Source: Sinorhizobium meliloti 4H41 (GTDB lineage Bacteria; Pseudomonadota; Alphaproteobacteria; Rhizobiales; Rhizobiaceae). Taken from it: DNA of 64,000 nucleotides. Numbering within the stretch: position 1 is the stretch's first letter; each line of letters starts with the position of its first letter. Below are positions 27,740 through 36,716 of this stretch, one piece after another. Location: positions 124,001 to 188,000 of the forward strand of contig NZ_AQWP01000008.1 of NCBI RefSeq assembly GCF_000375585.1. Direction: 5' to 3'. The notes beneath the pieces were generated by a model. The model saw only the letters and a program-made list of their open reading frames with translations. It was not told the origin of the DNA and ran no database searches. Both the position numbers and the translations under genes were made by a program.

Positions 27740-28171
27740 GTGAAGATCAATGGACGATCTGCGGCAGCTAGGCGCCGTGCGGCAGAGTTGTATCCCGGCG
27801 AAAGCCTGCCCATTTCCGTCGTGAAACAAAGCGACCAACCGCTTAGCCTGGAATGGTGGCAGTCAAATCCACAAGCAGAAAGCTCGGGCAGTACTAGGCA
27901 TACTGCGGCACTTACCCTCTACCTCGAGATATCTAAGGCGTCAAAGATACCTTTACCGAAGGACACGTTTCCTGCGCGATTAGACTTTGATGACGAGATG
28001 ATGCGGCCCGACAAGGGCGTAATGAAGGTTTTTCTCGATGAAGGGCTGGTAACAGCCCGTTTCATGGGAGCGCAGCTGGTGTTCGAGGTTACGGCTGCGG
28101 GCCATCGTTACCTAGCGAGTACTGAGGTAAAGGGGGATCAAGTTGCGGTTCGTTCTTCCTCTTCGCCTTGA
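27740..28171 (+). CDS. Hypothetical protein with winged-helix-like C-terminus
   Basis: A 143-residue protein from GTG 27740 with an AGGAAG ribosome site just upstream. The C-terminal half (VMKVFLDEGLVTARFMGAQLVFEVTAAGHRYL) has the spacing of a winged-helix strand pair, with a typical TxAGxxYL ending. It is divergent from mcrB across 157 bases, so it could be a regulator of the restriction operon. I do not recognise the family; the winged-helix assignment is an inference. Confidence 0.5.
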   Translation: MKINGRSAAARRRAAELYPGESLPISVVKQSDQPLSLEWWQSNPQAESSGSTRHTAALTLYLEISKASKIPLPKDTFPARLDFDDEMMRPDKGVMKVFLDEGLVTARFMGAQLVFEVTAAGHRYLASTEVKGDQVAVRSSSSP

Positions 28172-28245
28172 GATCCCATCAGGGGTGAGTAGCGGCCTGC
28201 GCAGTGGCAGAGTGAGGTCGCTAGAAAACTCTCTGGAGGCCAATC

Positions 28246-28590
28246 ATGCCGATCACAGCAGATCAAACTCAAGCACAGACCGCTACCCCCGTCGATCTTG
28301 GCGCATATGTGGACGACCCCCTCCTTGCAAGGATTTTTGGCAGTGATTTGAGATCGCTTGCGTGCATATGTTCGGCCTGTTGTCGCGCTCACAAACGAAC
28401 GCTGGCCAAGATGGGGTTCGCGACTCGTGTTCCAAACAATTTTGCGACCTGCAGTGCCATTGCGACTACAGCGACCATTGCGCCAAGCGGAATGTCACGA
28501 GTCCCGAATCGATCGATCATACCATCTGCTGTTTCTTGCAAGTTCACGCATCAGATCAGCACGGTAGCTTTGTCTCTCCGCTCACCGTGA
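28246..28590 (+). CDS. Possible truncated small protein
   Basis: ATG 28246 has a clear GGAGG site six bases upstream, and the first 33 residues (MPITADQTQAQTATPVDLGA, then YVDDPLLARIFG) look like a real N-terminus. The rest of the 114-codon frame is Cys/Arg/Ser-rich and unlike protein. The gene may have been cut when the neighbouring insertion sequence moved, or a frameshift may lie near 28,345. Low certainty. Confidence 0.25.
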   Translation: MPITADQTQAQTATPVDLGAYVDDPLLARIFGSDLRSLACICSACCRAHKRTLAKMGFATRVPNNFATCSAIATTATIAPSGMSRVPNRSIIPSAVSCKFTHQISTVALSLRSP

Positions 28591-28602
28591 CCGACTGATC
28601 AA

Positions 28603-28818
28603 TTAAGCTGCACATGCCAGGTCTGGCTGAACAGCAGGTTTTCGATAATTTTCGCCGGTGACCATCATCTTCCAGGCGATGCGGGCGATCTTGTTGGCCA
28701 GCGCCACGGCTGCCAGCTTGGGTGGCTTGCGCTTGAGCAGGTCGACAAGCCAGGGCAAGGCGTTCTTGCCACGACCAGCACGAACCTGGCGAAGAAGTGA
28801 AGTCGCACCTACCACCAT
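28603..28818 (-). mobile_element. IS110-family transposase remnant (C-terminal end only)
   Basis: A 71-codon minus-strand frame reads VVGATSLLRQVRAGRG, LLKRKPPKLAAVALANK and ARIAWKMMVTGENYR. This is the conserved C-terminal end of IS110/IS1111-type DEDD transposases. The catalytic N-terminal and central regions are absent. It sits between the McrBC locus and the AAA/HNH pair, marking an old insertion or rearrangement point. Confidence 0.7.
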
Positions 28819-29066
28819 TGCGCAGGCTTGGTTGAGGGAACCAGGAGGAGCCGACTTCCGTCTTGGAAGGAGCTAAGACACACTGGACCAGAAGAAAATC
28901 CAGCCGTCTCGAGAGATGGTGCGGTTCGGTATCGGGGAAGTATGGATAAATCTCAGCCTCATGATCGGCTGTAGCCCTTATCCCGGATCGAAAGGCTTGG
29001 AATCGGTTCTTCCGGTAGATAACGTATGTGTGATTTTCGCTCAACACGTGTCGTCCAGGATATCAC

Positions 29067-30239
29067 ATGGCTTCTTCTCACTTGGGAGCTCTCGGTCTTG
29101 CGGACAGGTGGCCGGCCACGGAAGGCGTGGCCATCCTGGTTGGACCCAATGGATCCGGGAAGAGCCGCTTTCTTCGCGAGCTTGCAATCCAAATTCGTGG
29201 CGACCGCGACATAGCAATTATCTCGAACACGGCACATGATCGGTTTTCGGGCTTGCGCGGTTTCAAGCGTATCTCTGCTGGGAGAGGCAGCACGTCCCCA
29301 AAAAGCATTGTTAAGCGCGCAATCGGAAGAACAATCGACCAATCGGACTCGCGGTTTTTTCAGATTGGCGCAATCCTTGATTAGCGCGGTTATCGGCCAA
29401 GGTTCGGGTTCCTCGTTGATGTTGACCCGTACACGGCACACCTAGACCCAAAGGACTATCTATTCGACCCAAATGATTACGATGCCGTCGTCGCATTCTT
29501 GCGCCGGCACAATCCAAAAGAAATTCTCTGGGTCGATCAAGGAGAATCCGCGCTTTCGTTTTCTTTTGGACGAGAGTTCGGAGCAATACTCCGAAGCGAA
29601 GATAGCCTTCGCCGGCTAGGACGCATGCGCGGAATCCAGGTGTTCCTGGAACGACACGACGGGGAGATCATAGAGCTTCTGAATGCCAGCTCTGGTGAAT
29701 TGGCGTTGATTTCCTCCCTGGTATTCTTAGTAAGCTCGATCGGGCATGAGCCGGTGATCCTCATTGACGAGCCGGAGAATAGCCTCCATCCGCGGTGGCA
29801 GCGGGAGTATCTTGAAAAGATCGTCGCCGCAGCATCCTATCGTAACGCCACCATCGTCGTGGCGACCCATGCTCCGCTTATCGTAATAGGCGCTCTTGGA
29901 ATGCTGCCCGATATCGTCTCTGTATTTCAGCTCAGAGAGGGGGAACCGTCCGCACTTGATCTGAACGAGGCCAAGGCCTCGGCTGCCAACGTGGAAGGTG
30001 TTCTCTGGCGAGCATTTGATGTGATCACTCCTGCCAGCCACTTTGTTAGCGAAGAAATGGTGGGGGTGGTGACTCGGGTAGAACGTGGCGAGATCACTCA
30101 CGACAGCGCAATAGCGCTGGTCAACGATATGGCAAGCAACAGCTTTGATGAACAGCAACAGAAATTTTTCAGTGCCGTCCGAGACCTAATCGGACAGGTA
30201 GATGCTCAGCGGCGCAAGGATGAAAAGCGCGATGGCTGA
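29067..30239 (+). pseudogene. AAA ATPase (Septu PtuA-like) interrupted by an in-frame TAG
   Basis: ATG 29067 follows an AGGA site. The first 105 codons hold Walker A (VGPNGSGKSRFL) of an ABC/OLD-type ATPase. A TAG at 29382-29384 then interrupts the frame (GAILD-stop-RGYRPRFGF). The same frame continues without shift to 30239 and contains the signature-like LNASSGELALISS, Walker B VILIDEPENSLHP and the switch histidine in VVATHAPL. Read through, the protein would be 390 residues. The HNH nuclease gene overlaps its end by 8 bases. Septu pairs such an ATPase (PtuA) with an HNH nuclease (PtuB), and this pair fits that layout. Whether the TAG kills the gene or is read through is open. Confidence 0.75.
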
Positions 30240-30891
30240 TCCTTATCTGCCGGCGCTAAAGGACTTTGACCTCGATGACGATGAAGCTGCCGCCGTCGCG
30301 AGCGCACTCGCTAGCGACGAACCCTGGAATTGCAAGCCGGAGAACCAGGACGAAATGGCGGCGCTCAAAAGTGCCAAGGACAAAATCCTCGCCTATCATC
30401 TCTCGCGGCATGGAGGGAACTGTTGCTATTGCCGTCTCAACCTCAATGGGGCAGGCCCTTACATGACGGACCGTGAACATATTCTGCCGAAGGGAAAACA
30501 AGTCTACAAACCGTTCAGTTACTCGATGTGGAACCTCGCTGCGGCGTGCAAGCGTTGCAATATGCAGTTCAAGCGAAGTGGGGACGCATTTGTAATCGAT
30601 CCAGATGATCCGTCCAAGTTTCAGGACAGCGGGAACTATCGCTTCGTTCACCCGAATTTCGACGCCTATAGCGAGCACCTGACGCGTCTCCAGGCCCAGG
30701 TTGACACCAAAAACATCGTTATCTTCGTCAAAACACCCGGAAGTGCGAAGGCGGCTTATACACACGACTTTTTCGCCTTGCATGAACTTCAAGTCGACAG
30801 TTTCGACAAAGCACAGGGTCTCGAGGGCGAAAGCCTCGAGACAGAGTTGGCGGTCAAAGTTCGCACGCTTGCCAAGGAGTTCAAACAGTGA
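30232..30891 (+). CDS. HNH endonuclease (Septu PtuB-like)
   Basis: A 219-residue protein from ATG 30232, which overlaps the ATPase stop by 8 bases; in-frame ATGs at 30202 and 30220 are alternatives. The HNH core is clear: CCYC near residues 64-67, MTDREHILPKGK with the catalytic DREH near 79-82, and WNLAAACKRCNMQFK with the second CxxC. The C-terminal 90 residues are helical and end in LAKEFKQ. It should nick or cut DNA when the partner ATPase senses invasion. Because the ATPase has an internal TAG, the pair may be inactive unless that codon is suppressed. Confidence 0.8.
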   Translation: MADPYLPALKDFDLDDDEAAAVASALASDEPWNCKPENQDEMAALKSAKDKILAYHLSRHGGNCCYCRLNLNGAGPYMTDREHILPKGKQVYKPFSYSMWNLAAACKRCNMQFKRSGDAFVIDPDDPSKFQDSGNYRFVHPNFDAYSEHLTRLQAQVDTKNIVIFVKTPGSAKAAYTHDFFALHELQVDSFDKAQGLEGESLETELAVKVRTLAKEFKQ

Positions 30892-30998
30892 TTCGTCCTG
30901 AGCGCGCTTGCCTAAGGCTCGCGCGCAACACGCAGGCCCATACCAGTTACTGAAGCGCGCGAGCCGCTCAGACCAACAACAAAAATGGGGACAACAGA

Positions 30999-31955
30999 GT
31001 GCATTTCACTTCTTCGTTGGTGACGCAGCTGCAAACGGCCGCGGATGCCGACCTCAATACAGTCCTGCGGAGATGCAGCACCCCGCCGCCAAGTGGCGAG
31101 GTCGCTACCGTTGCCGACCTCGTGTTGAACGGCACACCGGCGATCGCGGCGAGCTGGCAATCCATATTGGCGCCGCAGTACAGCGTGACCTTTCACGCCG
31201 TATTCTGTCATGGATCGCCCTATGTCGATTTCACGCATGGCGGCACATCGCGGACATGCGAACTGGCGGACCTGCTGGTCGTCATGGATTATCTCGACAG
31301 TTCCGGCTGGACGCGACAGGCCGCCTTGATACAGGCGAAGATAGCCAAAGGCGGCCTAATCGCCATTTCGGCAGTCGGGCCGGGCACGCAGTTGGATCTT
31401 TATCAAAACTGGCCATCCTTCACTTTTCAATCTAACGCGTATAGCAGGCATCCGCGGGATTTCGGCACGGCAATAAACCCTGTCACCGATTCTGGACGCT
31501 ATGGCGGGATTGACCTCACATTCCAAGCGGAGGAATGGAGTCAGATCAATCCGCTTTTGCAAACGCCGTTCCGCAACTCAGCGGGTGTGGCACTCAGCGA
31601 ATTTCTTGCACGGCTTGCCGACGGCCAGACCGGCGTCGGCGCCACTGCAACGCACGTGATGGGCAAGCCCACATCGAATTTGGATGACTGGTCATTCACG
31701 GTTGCGGAATTGCTCGATGTTACGGGGCAGCTTCCACATGCCATGATAACTCGCGCGGGCGGGCCAGGGACGGTTCGCGGCCGGTCTCATTCAATCAAGG
31801 CGCCTGCTCAACCCAATCAGGCACCAGCTACAGGCGGAACGACACGGATCGCCTTCGCCACCTCAGGCTTCCGCCTTCCTCCCGATGGCGGAGGCGGCAG
31901 ACCTTGGTCGAGCGGCATCAGCTATATTCATGGGATCGTTGAACCCGCCCTGTGA
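30999..31955 (+). CDS. Hypothetical protein, possible restriction-like nuclease
   Basis: A 318-residue protein from GTG 30999 that I do not recognise. Residues about 85-115 contain CELADLLVVMDYL and, 13 residues on, ALIQAKIAKGG. An acidic residue followed by QxK on a strand is the active-site layout of Mrr-type PD-(D/E)xK nucleases, which makes that fold plausible. The C-terminal region is rich in Pro and Gly. It lies 107 bases after the HNH gene on the same strand and could be a third member of that locus or an independent one. Confidence 0.5.
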   Translation: MHFTSSLVTQLQTAADADLNTVLRRCSTPPPSGEVATVADLVLNGTPAIAASWQSILAPQYSVTFHAVFCHGSPYVDFTHGGTSRTCELADLLVVMDYLDSSGWTRQAALIQAKIAKGGLIAISAVGPGTQLDLYQNWPSFTFQSNAYSRHPRDFGTAINPVTDSGRYGGIDLTFQAEEWSQINPLLQTPFRNSAGVALSEFLARLADGQTGVGATATHVMGKPTSNLDDWSFTVAELLDVTGQLPHAMITRAGGPGTVRGRSHSIKAPAQPNQAPATGGTTRIAFATSGFRLPPDGGGGRPWSSGISYIHGIVEPAL

Positions 31956-32256
31956 GGCGACGATGTGTATCCCAAGCCTGCTGCGGAGCACGGGGAAGGG
32001 CGCTCCAACAACGGCAGACGAAGCGAGAGCTCAGAACAGTTCCCCATGCTGATTGTTTCCACTGCCCTTAGTCAGCCGCATCTTGGGGCACGTGATCGAC
32101 TGCCCGTTCCTGCTAGGCCCCCAAGCGGCCAGAGAGGCTATCTCAATCGTTGATTGCGAACGCAATCTCCCTTTCGAGAAATAGTCGAATAGTCGATGCT
32201 GCCCGGGAGGAGCTTATCCCGGGCCACGATGACCGAGATCTAGGTCCCCGCGCCAG
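31956..32256. other. Non-coding stretch between convergent genes
   Basis: It lies between the possible nuclease and the end of the leftward hydrolase pseudogene. Only very short frames are open. I see no clear terminator with a T-run. Confidence 0.4.
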
Positions 32257-33422
32257 TTACGGTCGATCTTTTGAACCCGCGGCAGGCGGCCAAACCTCCG
32301 ATGCCTTGCGAGCGCCGCTTGGGAGTTGGTAGTTTCGCAATGTCCAGACACTATCGTGAAGAATCGGATCGGCTCCCGGATTTCTCCGGCCGAAGAGATT
32401 GATACGCCAACTCTGCTGCCGGTCGAGTGGTTGTACCGACGCTTGGGAACGAACTCTGCAAGCCACCATTTCCAGGTCAAGGAAGCATGAACCGGTAGGT
32501 CATGGTTTTCCGCATCGCGGGCGATCCGTTTAAGAAGGCCCACTTGAGCCGCTGGGTCGATTAAAAGACCATGCTCGGCCGCTTCATCGAGCATCCAACC
32601 TAAAGCAATGCGCGACAATCCGCTTTGAGCATCCTTGTAGCCACCGCCGACGTCACCATGGGCGCCGGCAAACTAGACTTGCCGAACATCCTGATTTTCT
32701 GGCGTCGCAGCGAGGTTGGAGCGAAAAAATGCCCGCCTCTCATCTAGAGAGACTGCGTGCCGTAACACCGCGATATCTGGATTGTCGTGCGTATAAGGCA
32801 GTGCCGTAGGTGAACCGATCCATCCAACCGAACTGACGGTGTCCCAGACTCCGACGAAATACGGCCGGCAATATTGAGTCCCAAGCTCCAGCTTGAAATC
32901 AGCTGCAAGCTTGAAATAGGCGTCGCGGCGCTCCTCATTTCCCCCCACTTTGTCGATTGCCCAGAACATGTCTACCAGATAGGGGACCATCGCATCGTTG
33001 CCTGGCATCAGAAGGCCGTACATCTTGATCAAGGCAACCAGCGCACGGGCGGTATAGGCGCCGCGGCTAAAGCCAAAGACGAAAAGCTTATCGCCCGGGC
33101 GAAAATGCGTCATGATGAAGACATAGGCGTCAACAATGTCGCGCTTCAGACCGTAACCGAAGGCCAGCCCAGCGAGCTTTGCTACTTTCGTGCCGAGGCC
33201 TGTGACAAATCCGGGTGGGGCTTTGGTGCCGACGCCGGGATGATAATAAACGAGCTGTCGATCGCGGTCCTTTCGCAGGATGCGGCAAAGTTTGGCGACG
33301 TTGGTGCGATCTTCACTGAACTGGTTGGAGGTCCCGTCGCAGCAGACGACGAGGTTTCGTCCGCCGGTCAACGGCTCAGATGCAGGAAGGGCTGGCACTT
33401 CACTCATGACAAATCCAGACAA
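32257..33422 (-). pseudogene. DUF2235 (Tle1-like) alpha/beta hydrolase gene with TAG and frameshift
   Basis: Reading leftward from 33422, residues 1-249 are a DUF2235/Tle1-type hydrolase: LVVCCDGTSN near the start and the nucleophile elbow FGFSRGAYTA. An in-frame TAG at 32673-32675 falls where homologues have QVWFAG (RQV-stop-FAGAHGDVGGGY), most simply a TGG to TAG change. The same frame continues (ALGWMLDEA, WWLAEFVPKRRY) to about 32,420. There it shifts into another frame encoding INLFGRRNPGADPILHDSV and ends at 32257. Its start overlaps the upstream metallo-beta-lactamase gene by 19 bases. Related enzymes are phospholipases or toxins; the intact role here is unknown. Confidence 0.8.
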
Positions 33423-34690
33423 GTTTCGTGGAACAGCTCGTCCCCTTTGAGGCTCTGGGTGGTGAAGAACGCGCTTTGGCGGTCCAGAGCTTGCACCAGC
33501 GTTCGGCGGGGAACTTCGGTGCGCCGTTCTTCGTCGCCATGTTTGTGAGCCATCGTCGACATCAAGGTCTGAAGGCGATCGGGACCATTTTCATCAGATC
33601 TCCGGTCAAACAGATCCCAAAGCGACTTGGGTGTGGCGTTCAGGCTTCCGTGATGGCCGACCTTGTAAAGATCGACCTTTTTGAGTTTTTCCCGCACGGC
33701 CGCCTGGCTTAGCGCGTATGACCAGTTTTCGATCTGCGCATCACCTGGAAAAAGAAGACTCTTCGATCCACAGCGAAACAGCAGGATCAGGCTCGTATTA
33801 TTGAGCACGTTGTCAAGGATGCGTACCAACCGTAGCATCTGGTCCGAGCGCAGGCGCCGCGCCTGGCTTACGACCCAGCGTGCGTCAATCGGAAAATGCG
33901 AGCCCATCCGCTCGACCGTAAAGCCTGGGAAGAGTGGCGCAACCTTTTGCGCCTTGGTTGGACCGAGAGAGGCGGCGGCATTGGCCATCAGATGCCAGAA
34001 TTCGTCCTGGTCGCGACTGCGCTGCTTGGTAATCTTTTCTGATTGCTCGATCGAGGGTGGCCCGAGGATGTCGACCTTCACGCCTGGAAGCAGGTCTTCG
34101 AGTGCGGTCTTATCGCCGGCTTTGGCATATTCGCGGGTGGCCGACATCGTCATCAGGTTTTCGACGGCCTCAAGGTTGGCGAGATTGTTCTCGCCCATGA
34201 AGGAAAGCTCCCGTCGCAGTGAGGGCGACAGATAGCGGACGCGCTTGACCTCGCTGAAGATCGCGCCGGCCGCCTGCTGCATGGCCGCGAGCGAGGAAAT
34301 GTGGTGGGCGGCGAGCGACGTGCCGGGCGGTAGGGGCCCCCTGGCGTTAACGGCGAGCTTCGGATCCTCCGTCCATGGCTGCAAGACCAGCTCCGGCTTC
34401 AGGTCCGCGATCGTCTTTCCGGATGACGGCCGCTGCTTCTTCGTTGCGAATCCGGATATATGGTCCTTGTGGCGGTGGGTGGCCACAACCGCCAGCCGCT
34501 GGTTCTTTGTGCGCTCGGCAATGTTGCTGGCAATTAGATCGAGCTGGTTTTTCGGGACACCGTCAGGCAGTCCGGTCGAACCGAAATCGATCAGAACATG
34601 CCGTTTCTCGTTCGGGTAGTCGAACGACAGCAGGAAACAGTCGCCAAAGCCCACCTGATAGGAGGTGATGACCACGCGGTTTGGCTTCAT
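33404..34690 (-). CDS. Metallo-beta-lactamase-fold hydrolase
   Basis: A 428-residue protein with the MBL motif T-H72-R-H74-K-D76-H77, LIDFGS near residue 34 as the first strand/aspartate, SLLFPGDA as the second aspartate and GHHGSLNATP as the late histidine. The layout, a ComEC-like MBL domain without membrane segments and with a long middle insertion, is that of proteins found next to toxins and proteases. Its start overlaps the upstream peptidase gene stop by ATGA (34687-34690). It probably works in the cytoplasm with the peptidase; the substrate (nucleotide, ester or nucleic acid) is not predictable. Confidence 0.75.
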   Translation of the reverse strand: MKPNRVVITSYQVGFGDCFLLSFDYPNEKRHVLIDFGSTGLPDGVPKNQLDLIASNIAERTKNQRLAVVATHRHKDHISGFATKKQRPSSGKTIADLKPELVLQPWTEDPKLAVNARGPLPPGTSLAAHHISSLAAMQQAAGAIFSEVKRVRYLSPSLRRELSFMGENNLANLEAVENLMTMSATREYAKAGDKTALEDLLPGVKVDILGPPSIEQSEKITKQRSRDQDEFWHLMANAAASLGPTKAQKVAPLFPGFTVERMGSHFPIDARWVVSQARRLRSDQMLRLVRILDNVLNNTSLILLFRCGSKSLLFPGDAQIENWSYALSQAAVREKLKKVDLYKVGHHGSLNATPKSLWDLFDRRSDENGPDRLQTLMSTMAHKHGDEERRTEVPRRTLVQALDRQSAFFTTQSLKGDELFHETCLDLS

Positions 34691-36420
34691 CCGGCCCTCT
34701 CTTGCACACCGCTGCGCGCCAAATGCAGGGCGGAGAAATATCCTGCCCCATCCTTTCTCTTGTCGAGAAACCCCTGCTTCCAGAGATAGCTAAGCCGGTC
34801 GCCTTGCCGCTTCCTATCGCCCCGATCCTTTAATAGATGATTGGCGATTTGATATTTCAACTGGCCATATTCGTCGAAGACCAGCGTCCCGCCACCAAGC
34901 AGCCGCAGCGAACGCCAGAATTCTATGCCTTCCGGGACGTCAACCTTTAAATCCTGACGAAGTTCGCCGGCGGTGACCGTAAGGACCTGCACATATTCAG
35001 CGATCGTCTCGCGCAGGACGAATCCGTCCGGCGCAATGCGCACGCTCGGGCGCACCGATTGCACCTCAATGTAACCGATGTCGCCAATCTTCAGAGCTTT
35101 GCGGTTTTCCCAGACGAACCGGAACACTTCCTCGTTGTCCCGCAGCATGGAATCGAAATGCGTCCGGCTGTAAATCATATCCTCGTCGCAACGCAACCAG
35201 CTGCCGTCCGTATCAGCGCGCCTGCTGGGATCGATCCCAAAGTCTCTGAAGTTCGAAAGCAATGCCTCCCGGTAGCCGTAGCGGTCGTCGGGGACGACCT
35301 CACGATCGACAGTCAAAAGCGCGGAAAGATAGTCGGAAAAGGAAAGGTCGACCGGTGGACAATAGTCGATAGCGCGAATGGCCATTGTCAGCAGATGGTC
35401 TGCTGCGCGCGCACCCTCCTCAATGACCAGCGACCGGTCCTTCTTGCCGTCGACGATTGTGCCGATTCGGCTGAGGCGACTGACCCAGATATCGAGGAAT
35501 GACCGCATCATGGCGGCGACGAGCAGTTCCCCCCGATTGTGAACCTCCTGCCAGGCCGGGTCATTCATGTAATCCTTGCCGGGCGGCAGCACGATTGAAT
35601 GGCGAAGCGCTGAGCCACGGACGCCGCTCATTTCCTGTCCCATTTCATCAGCCAGGCGGAAGAGGACCGAATTGGCGAGCTTGTCCTTTTCGAGCAGTGC
35701 CTGGTCGATCAGGGCCGCACCTGTCGTTGCATCCAGTGCGGCACCGACCACGTCGGGAAGCGCGAAGACGGACAGCAGCGCGACGACGTCTGCAAGGCCC
35801 TCGTGGAAGGCGCCCTGATCCGGTGACGACGGTTCGAGATATCGCGATCGCAGCCCGTCTAAGATCGCGTGCGTTGTCTCATGCGCGATGACATCGTGCG
35901 ACAGGCAGGAGAAAACCGTGTGCGTGTTGCCTTGCTTATCCGGAAAACTCTCGAAATAGCCGAAAAACAGCGAGCGATCGTCGCGCGAATAAAAGGCGTT
36001 TGGCTCGGCAAAGGCATGCGGCAAAATGTTGAGCTGGTGCCCCTCGCATCCCCACTGCACGCGGCGGCCAAGCGCGAACTCGAAACGCGCCAAAATACGC
36101 ATGGCGATGGCATAGACGTTCTGGGCGTGAAAGCGTGGATCAGAGAGAAGAGTTTCATCCGGCGCGTCCGCGAAAGGGTCGTGATATTCTCCATCCAATC
36201 CCGAGGGCAGATCTGCCGGCTGATAAAGGGCATTGGCGGTCACGTCATAGTCGACGACCGCAACCCGATAGCCGCGTGGACCCGACAACAGCTCCTCGGC
36301 GGGGACGTCGATCGACGCGGTAACGATCCGGCCGTCAATTTTGACCGAGGGATCCTGGGCAATGATTGACAGCTTCCGGGAGCTTCGGAGGCTGTGGCGT
36401 GTCCCCTTCACATTACGCAT
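34687..36420 (-). CDS. Gluzincin-type zinc metallopeptidase
   Basis: A 577-residue protein. HETTH at residues 180-184 with E207 in FHEGLADV about 22 residues later is the gluzincin zinc site (HExxH...E, thermolysin/M4-M36-like). No signal peptide or propeptide is visible, so it is probably cytoplasmic, unusual for M4-like enzymes. The C-terminal half is a long region of unknown fold. It is the first gene of a leftward three-gene unit (peptidase, MBL protein, DUF2235 hydrolase) with overlapping coding ends. The start ATG at 36420 faces a divergent helicase gene across about 300 bases, so both promoters lie there. Confidence 0.75.
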   Translation of the reverse strand: MRNVKGTRHSLRSSRKLSIIAQDPSVKIDGRIVTASIDVPAEELLSGPRGYRVAVVDYDVTANALYQPADLPSGLDGEYHDPFADAPDETLLSDPRFHAQNVYAIAMRILARFEFALGRRVQWGCEGHQLNILPHAFAEPNAFYSRDDRSLFFGYFESFPDKQGNTHTVFSCLSHDVIAHETTHAILDGLRSRYLEPSSPDQGAFHEGLADVVALLSVFALPDVVGAALDATTGAALIDQALLEKDKLANSVLFRLADEMGQEMSGVRGSALRHSIVLPPGKDYMNDPAWQEVHNRGELLVAAMMRSFLDIWVSRLSRIGTIVDGKKDRSLVIEEGARAADHLLTMAIRAIDYCPPVDLSFSDYLSALLTVDREVVPDDRYGYREALLSNFRDFGIDPSRRADTDGSWLRCDEDMIYSRTHFDSMLRDNEEVFRFVWENRKALKIGDIGYIEVQSVRPSVRIAPDGFVLRETIAEYVQVLTVTAGELRQDLKVDVPEGIEFWRSLRLLGGGTLVFDEYGQLKYQIANHLLKDRGDRKRQGDRLSYLWKQGFLDKRKDGAGYFSALHLARSGVQERAG

Positions 36421-36716
36421 GCGCTTCCCCCACGCGTTGCAAAGGCAGGATGGCGAAAAGCTTTAAGAAAAGCAACTATGTGGCGAATCCACCGCGCTAT
36501 GATTGCGAGCGTTTTCACGCGGAACGCTCTGTGTTTCAGCCCAAGTGTCCACAATAATCTAATGCGACCACTGAACTTGGCGATTAAGCGGCTCCAGTCC
36601 ATCGCGGCTGCGCCAGAGGGCGTGGCTATCAGCAACGGACGTGGTCGCATGCGGACCCCACACTTGCAGCAATATCTGTCATTTGCTATCAGATGCTATT
36701 AAATGATGGTGGACTG
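36421..36716. promoter_or_regulatory. Divergent promoter region
   Basis: This spacer separates the leftward peptidase operon from the rightward helicase operon. Short open frames here have no protein character. The part just before 36717 is AT-rich (36670-36712). Confidence 0.4.

Noticed and set aside
28556-29047. 163-codon minus-strand frame over the IS110 remnant
   Set aside because: It is a different frame from the recognisable transposase end; its translation matches nothing.
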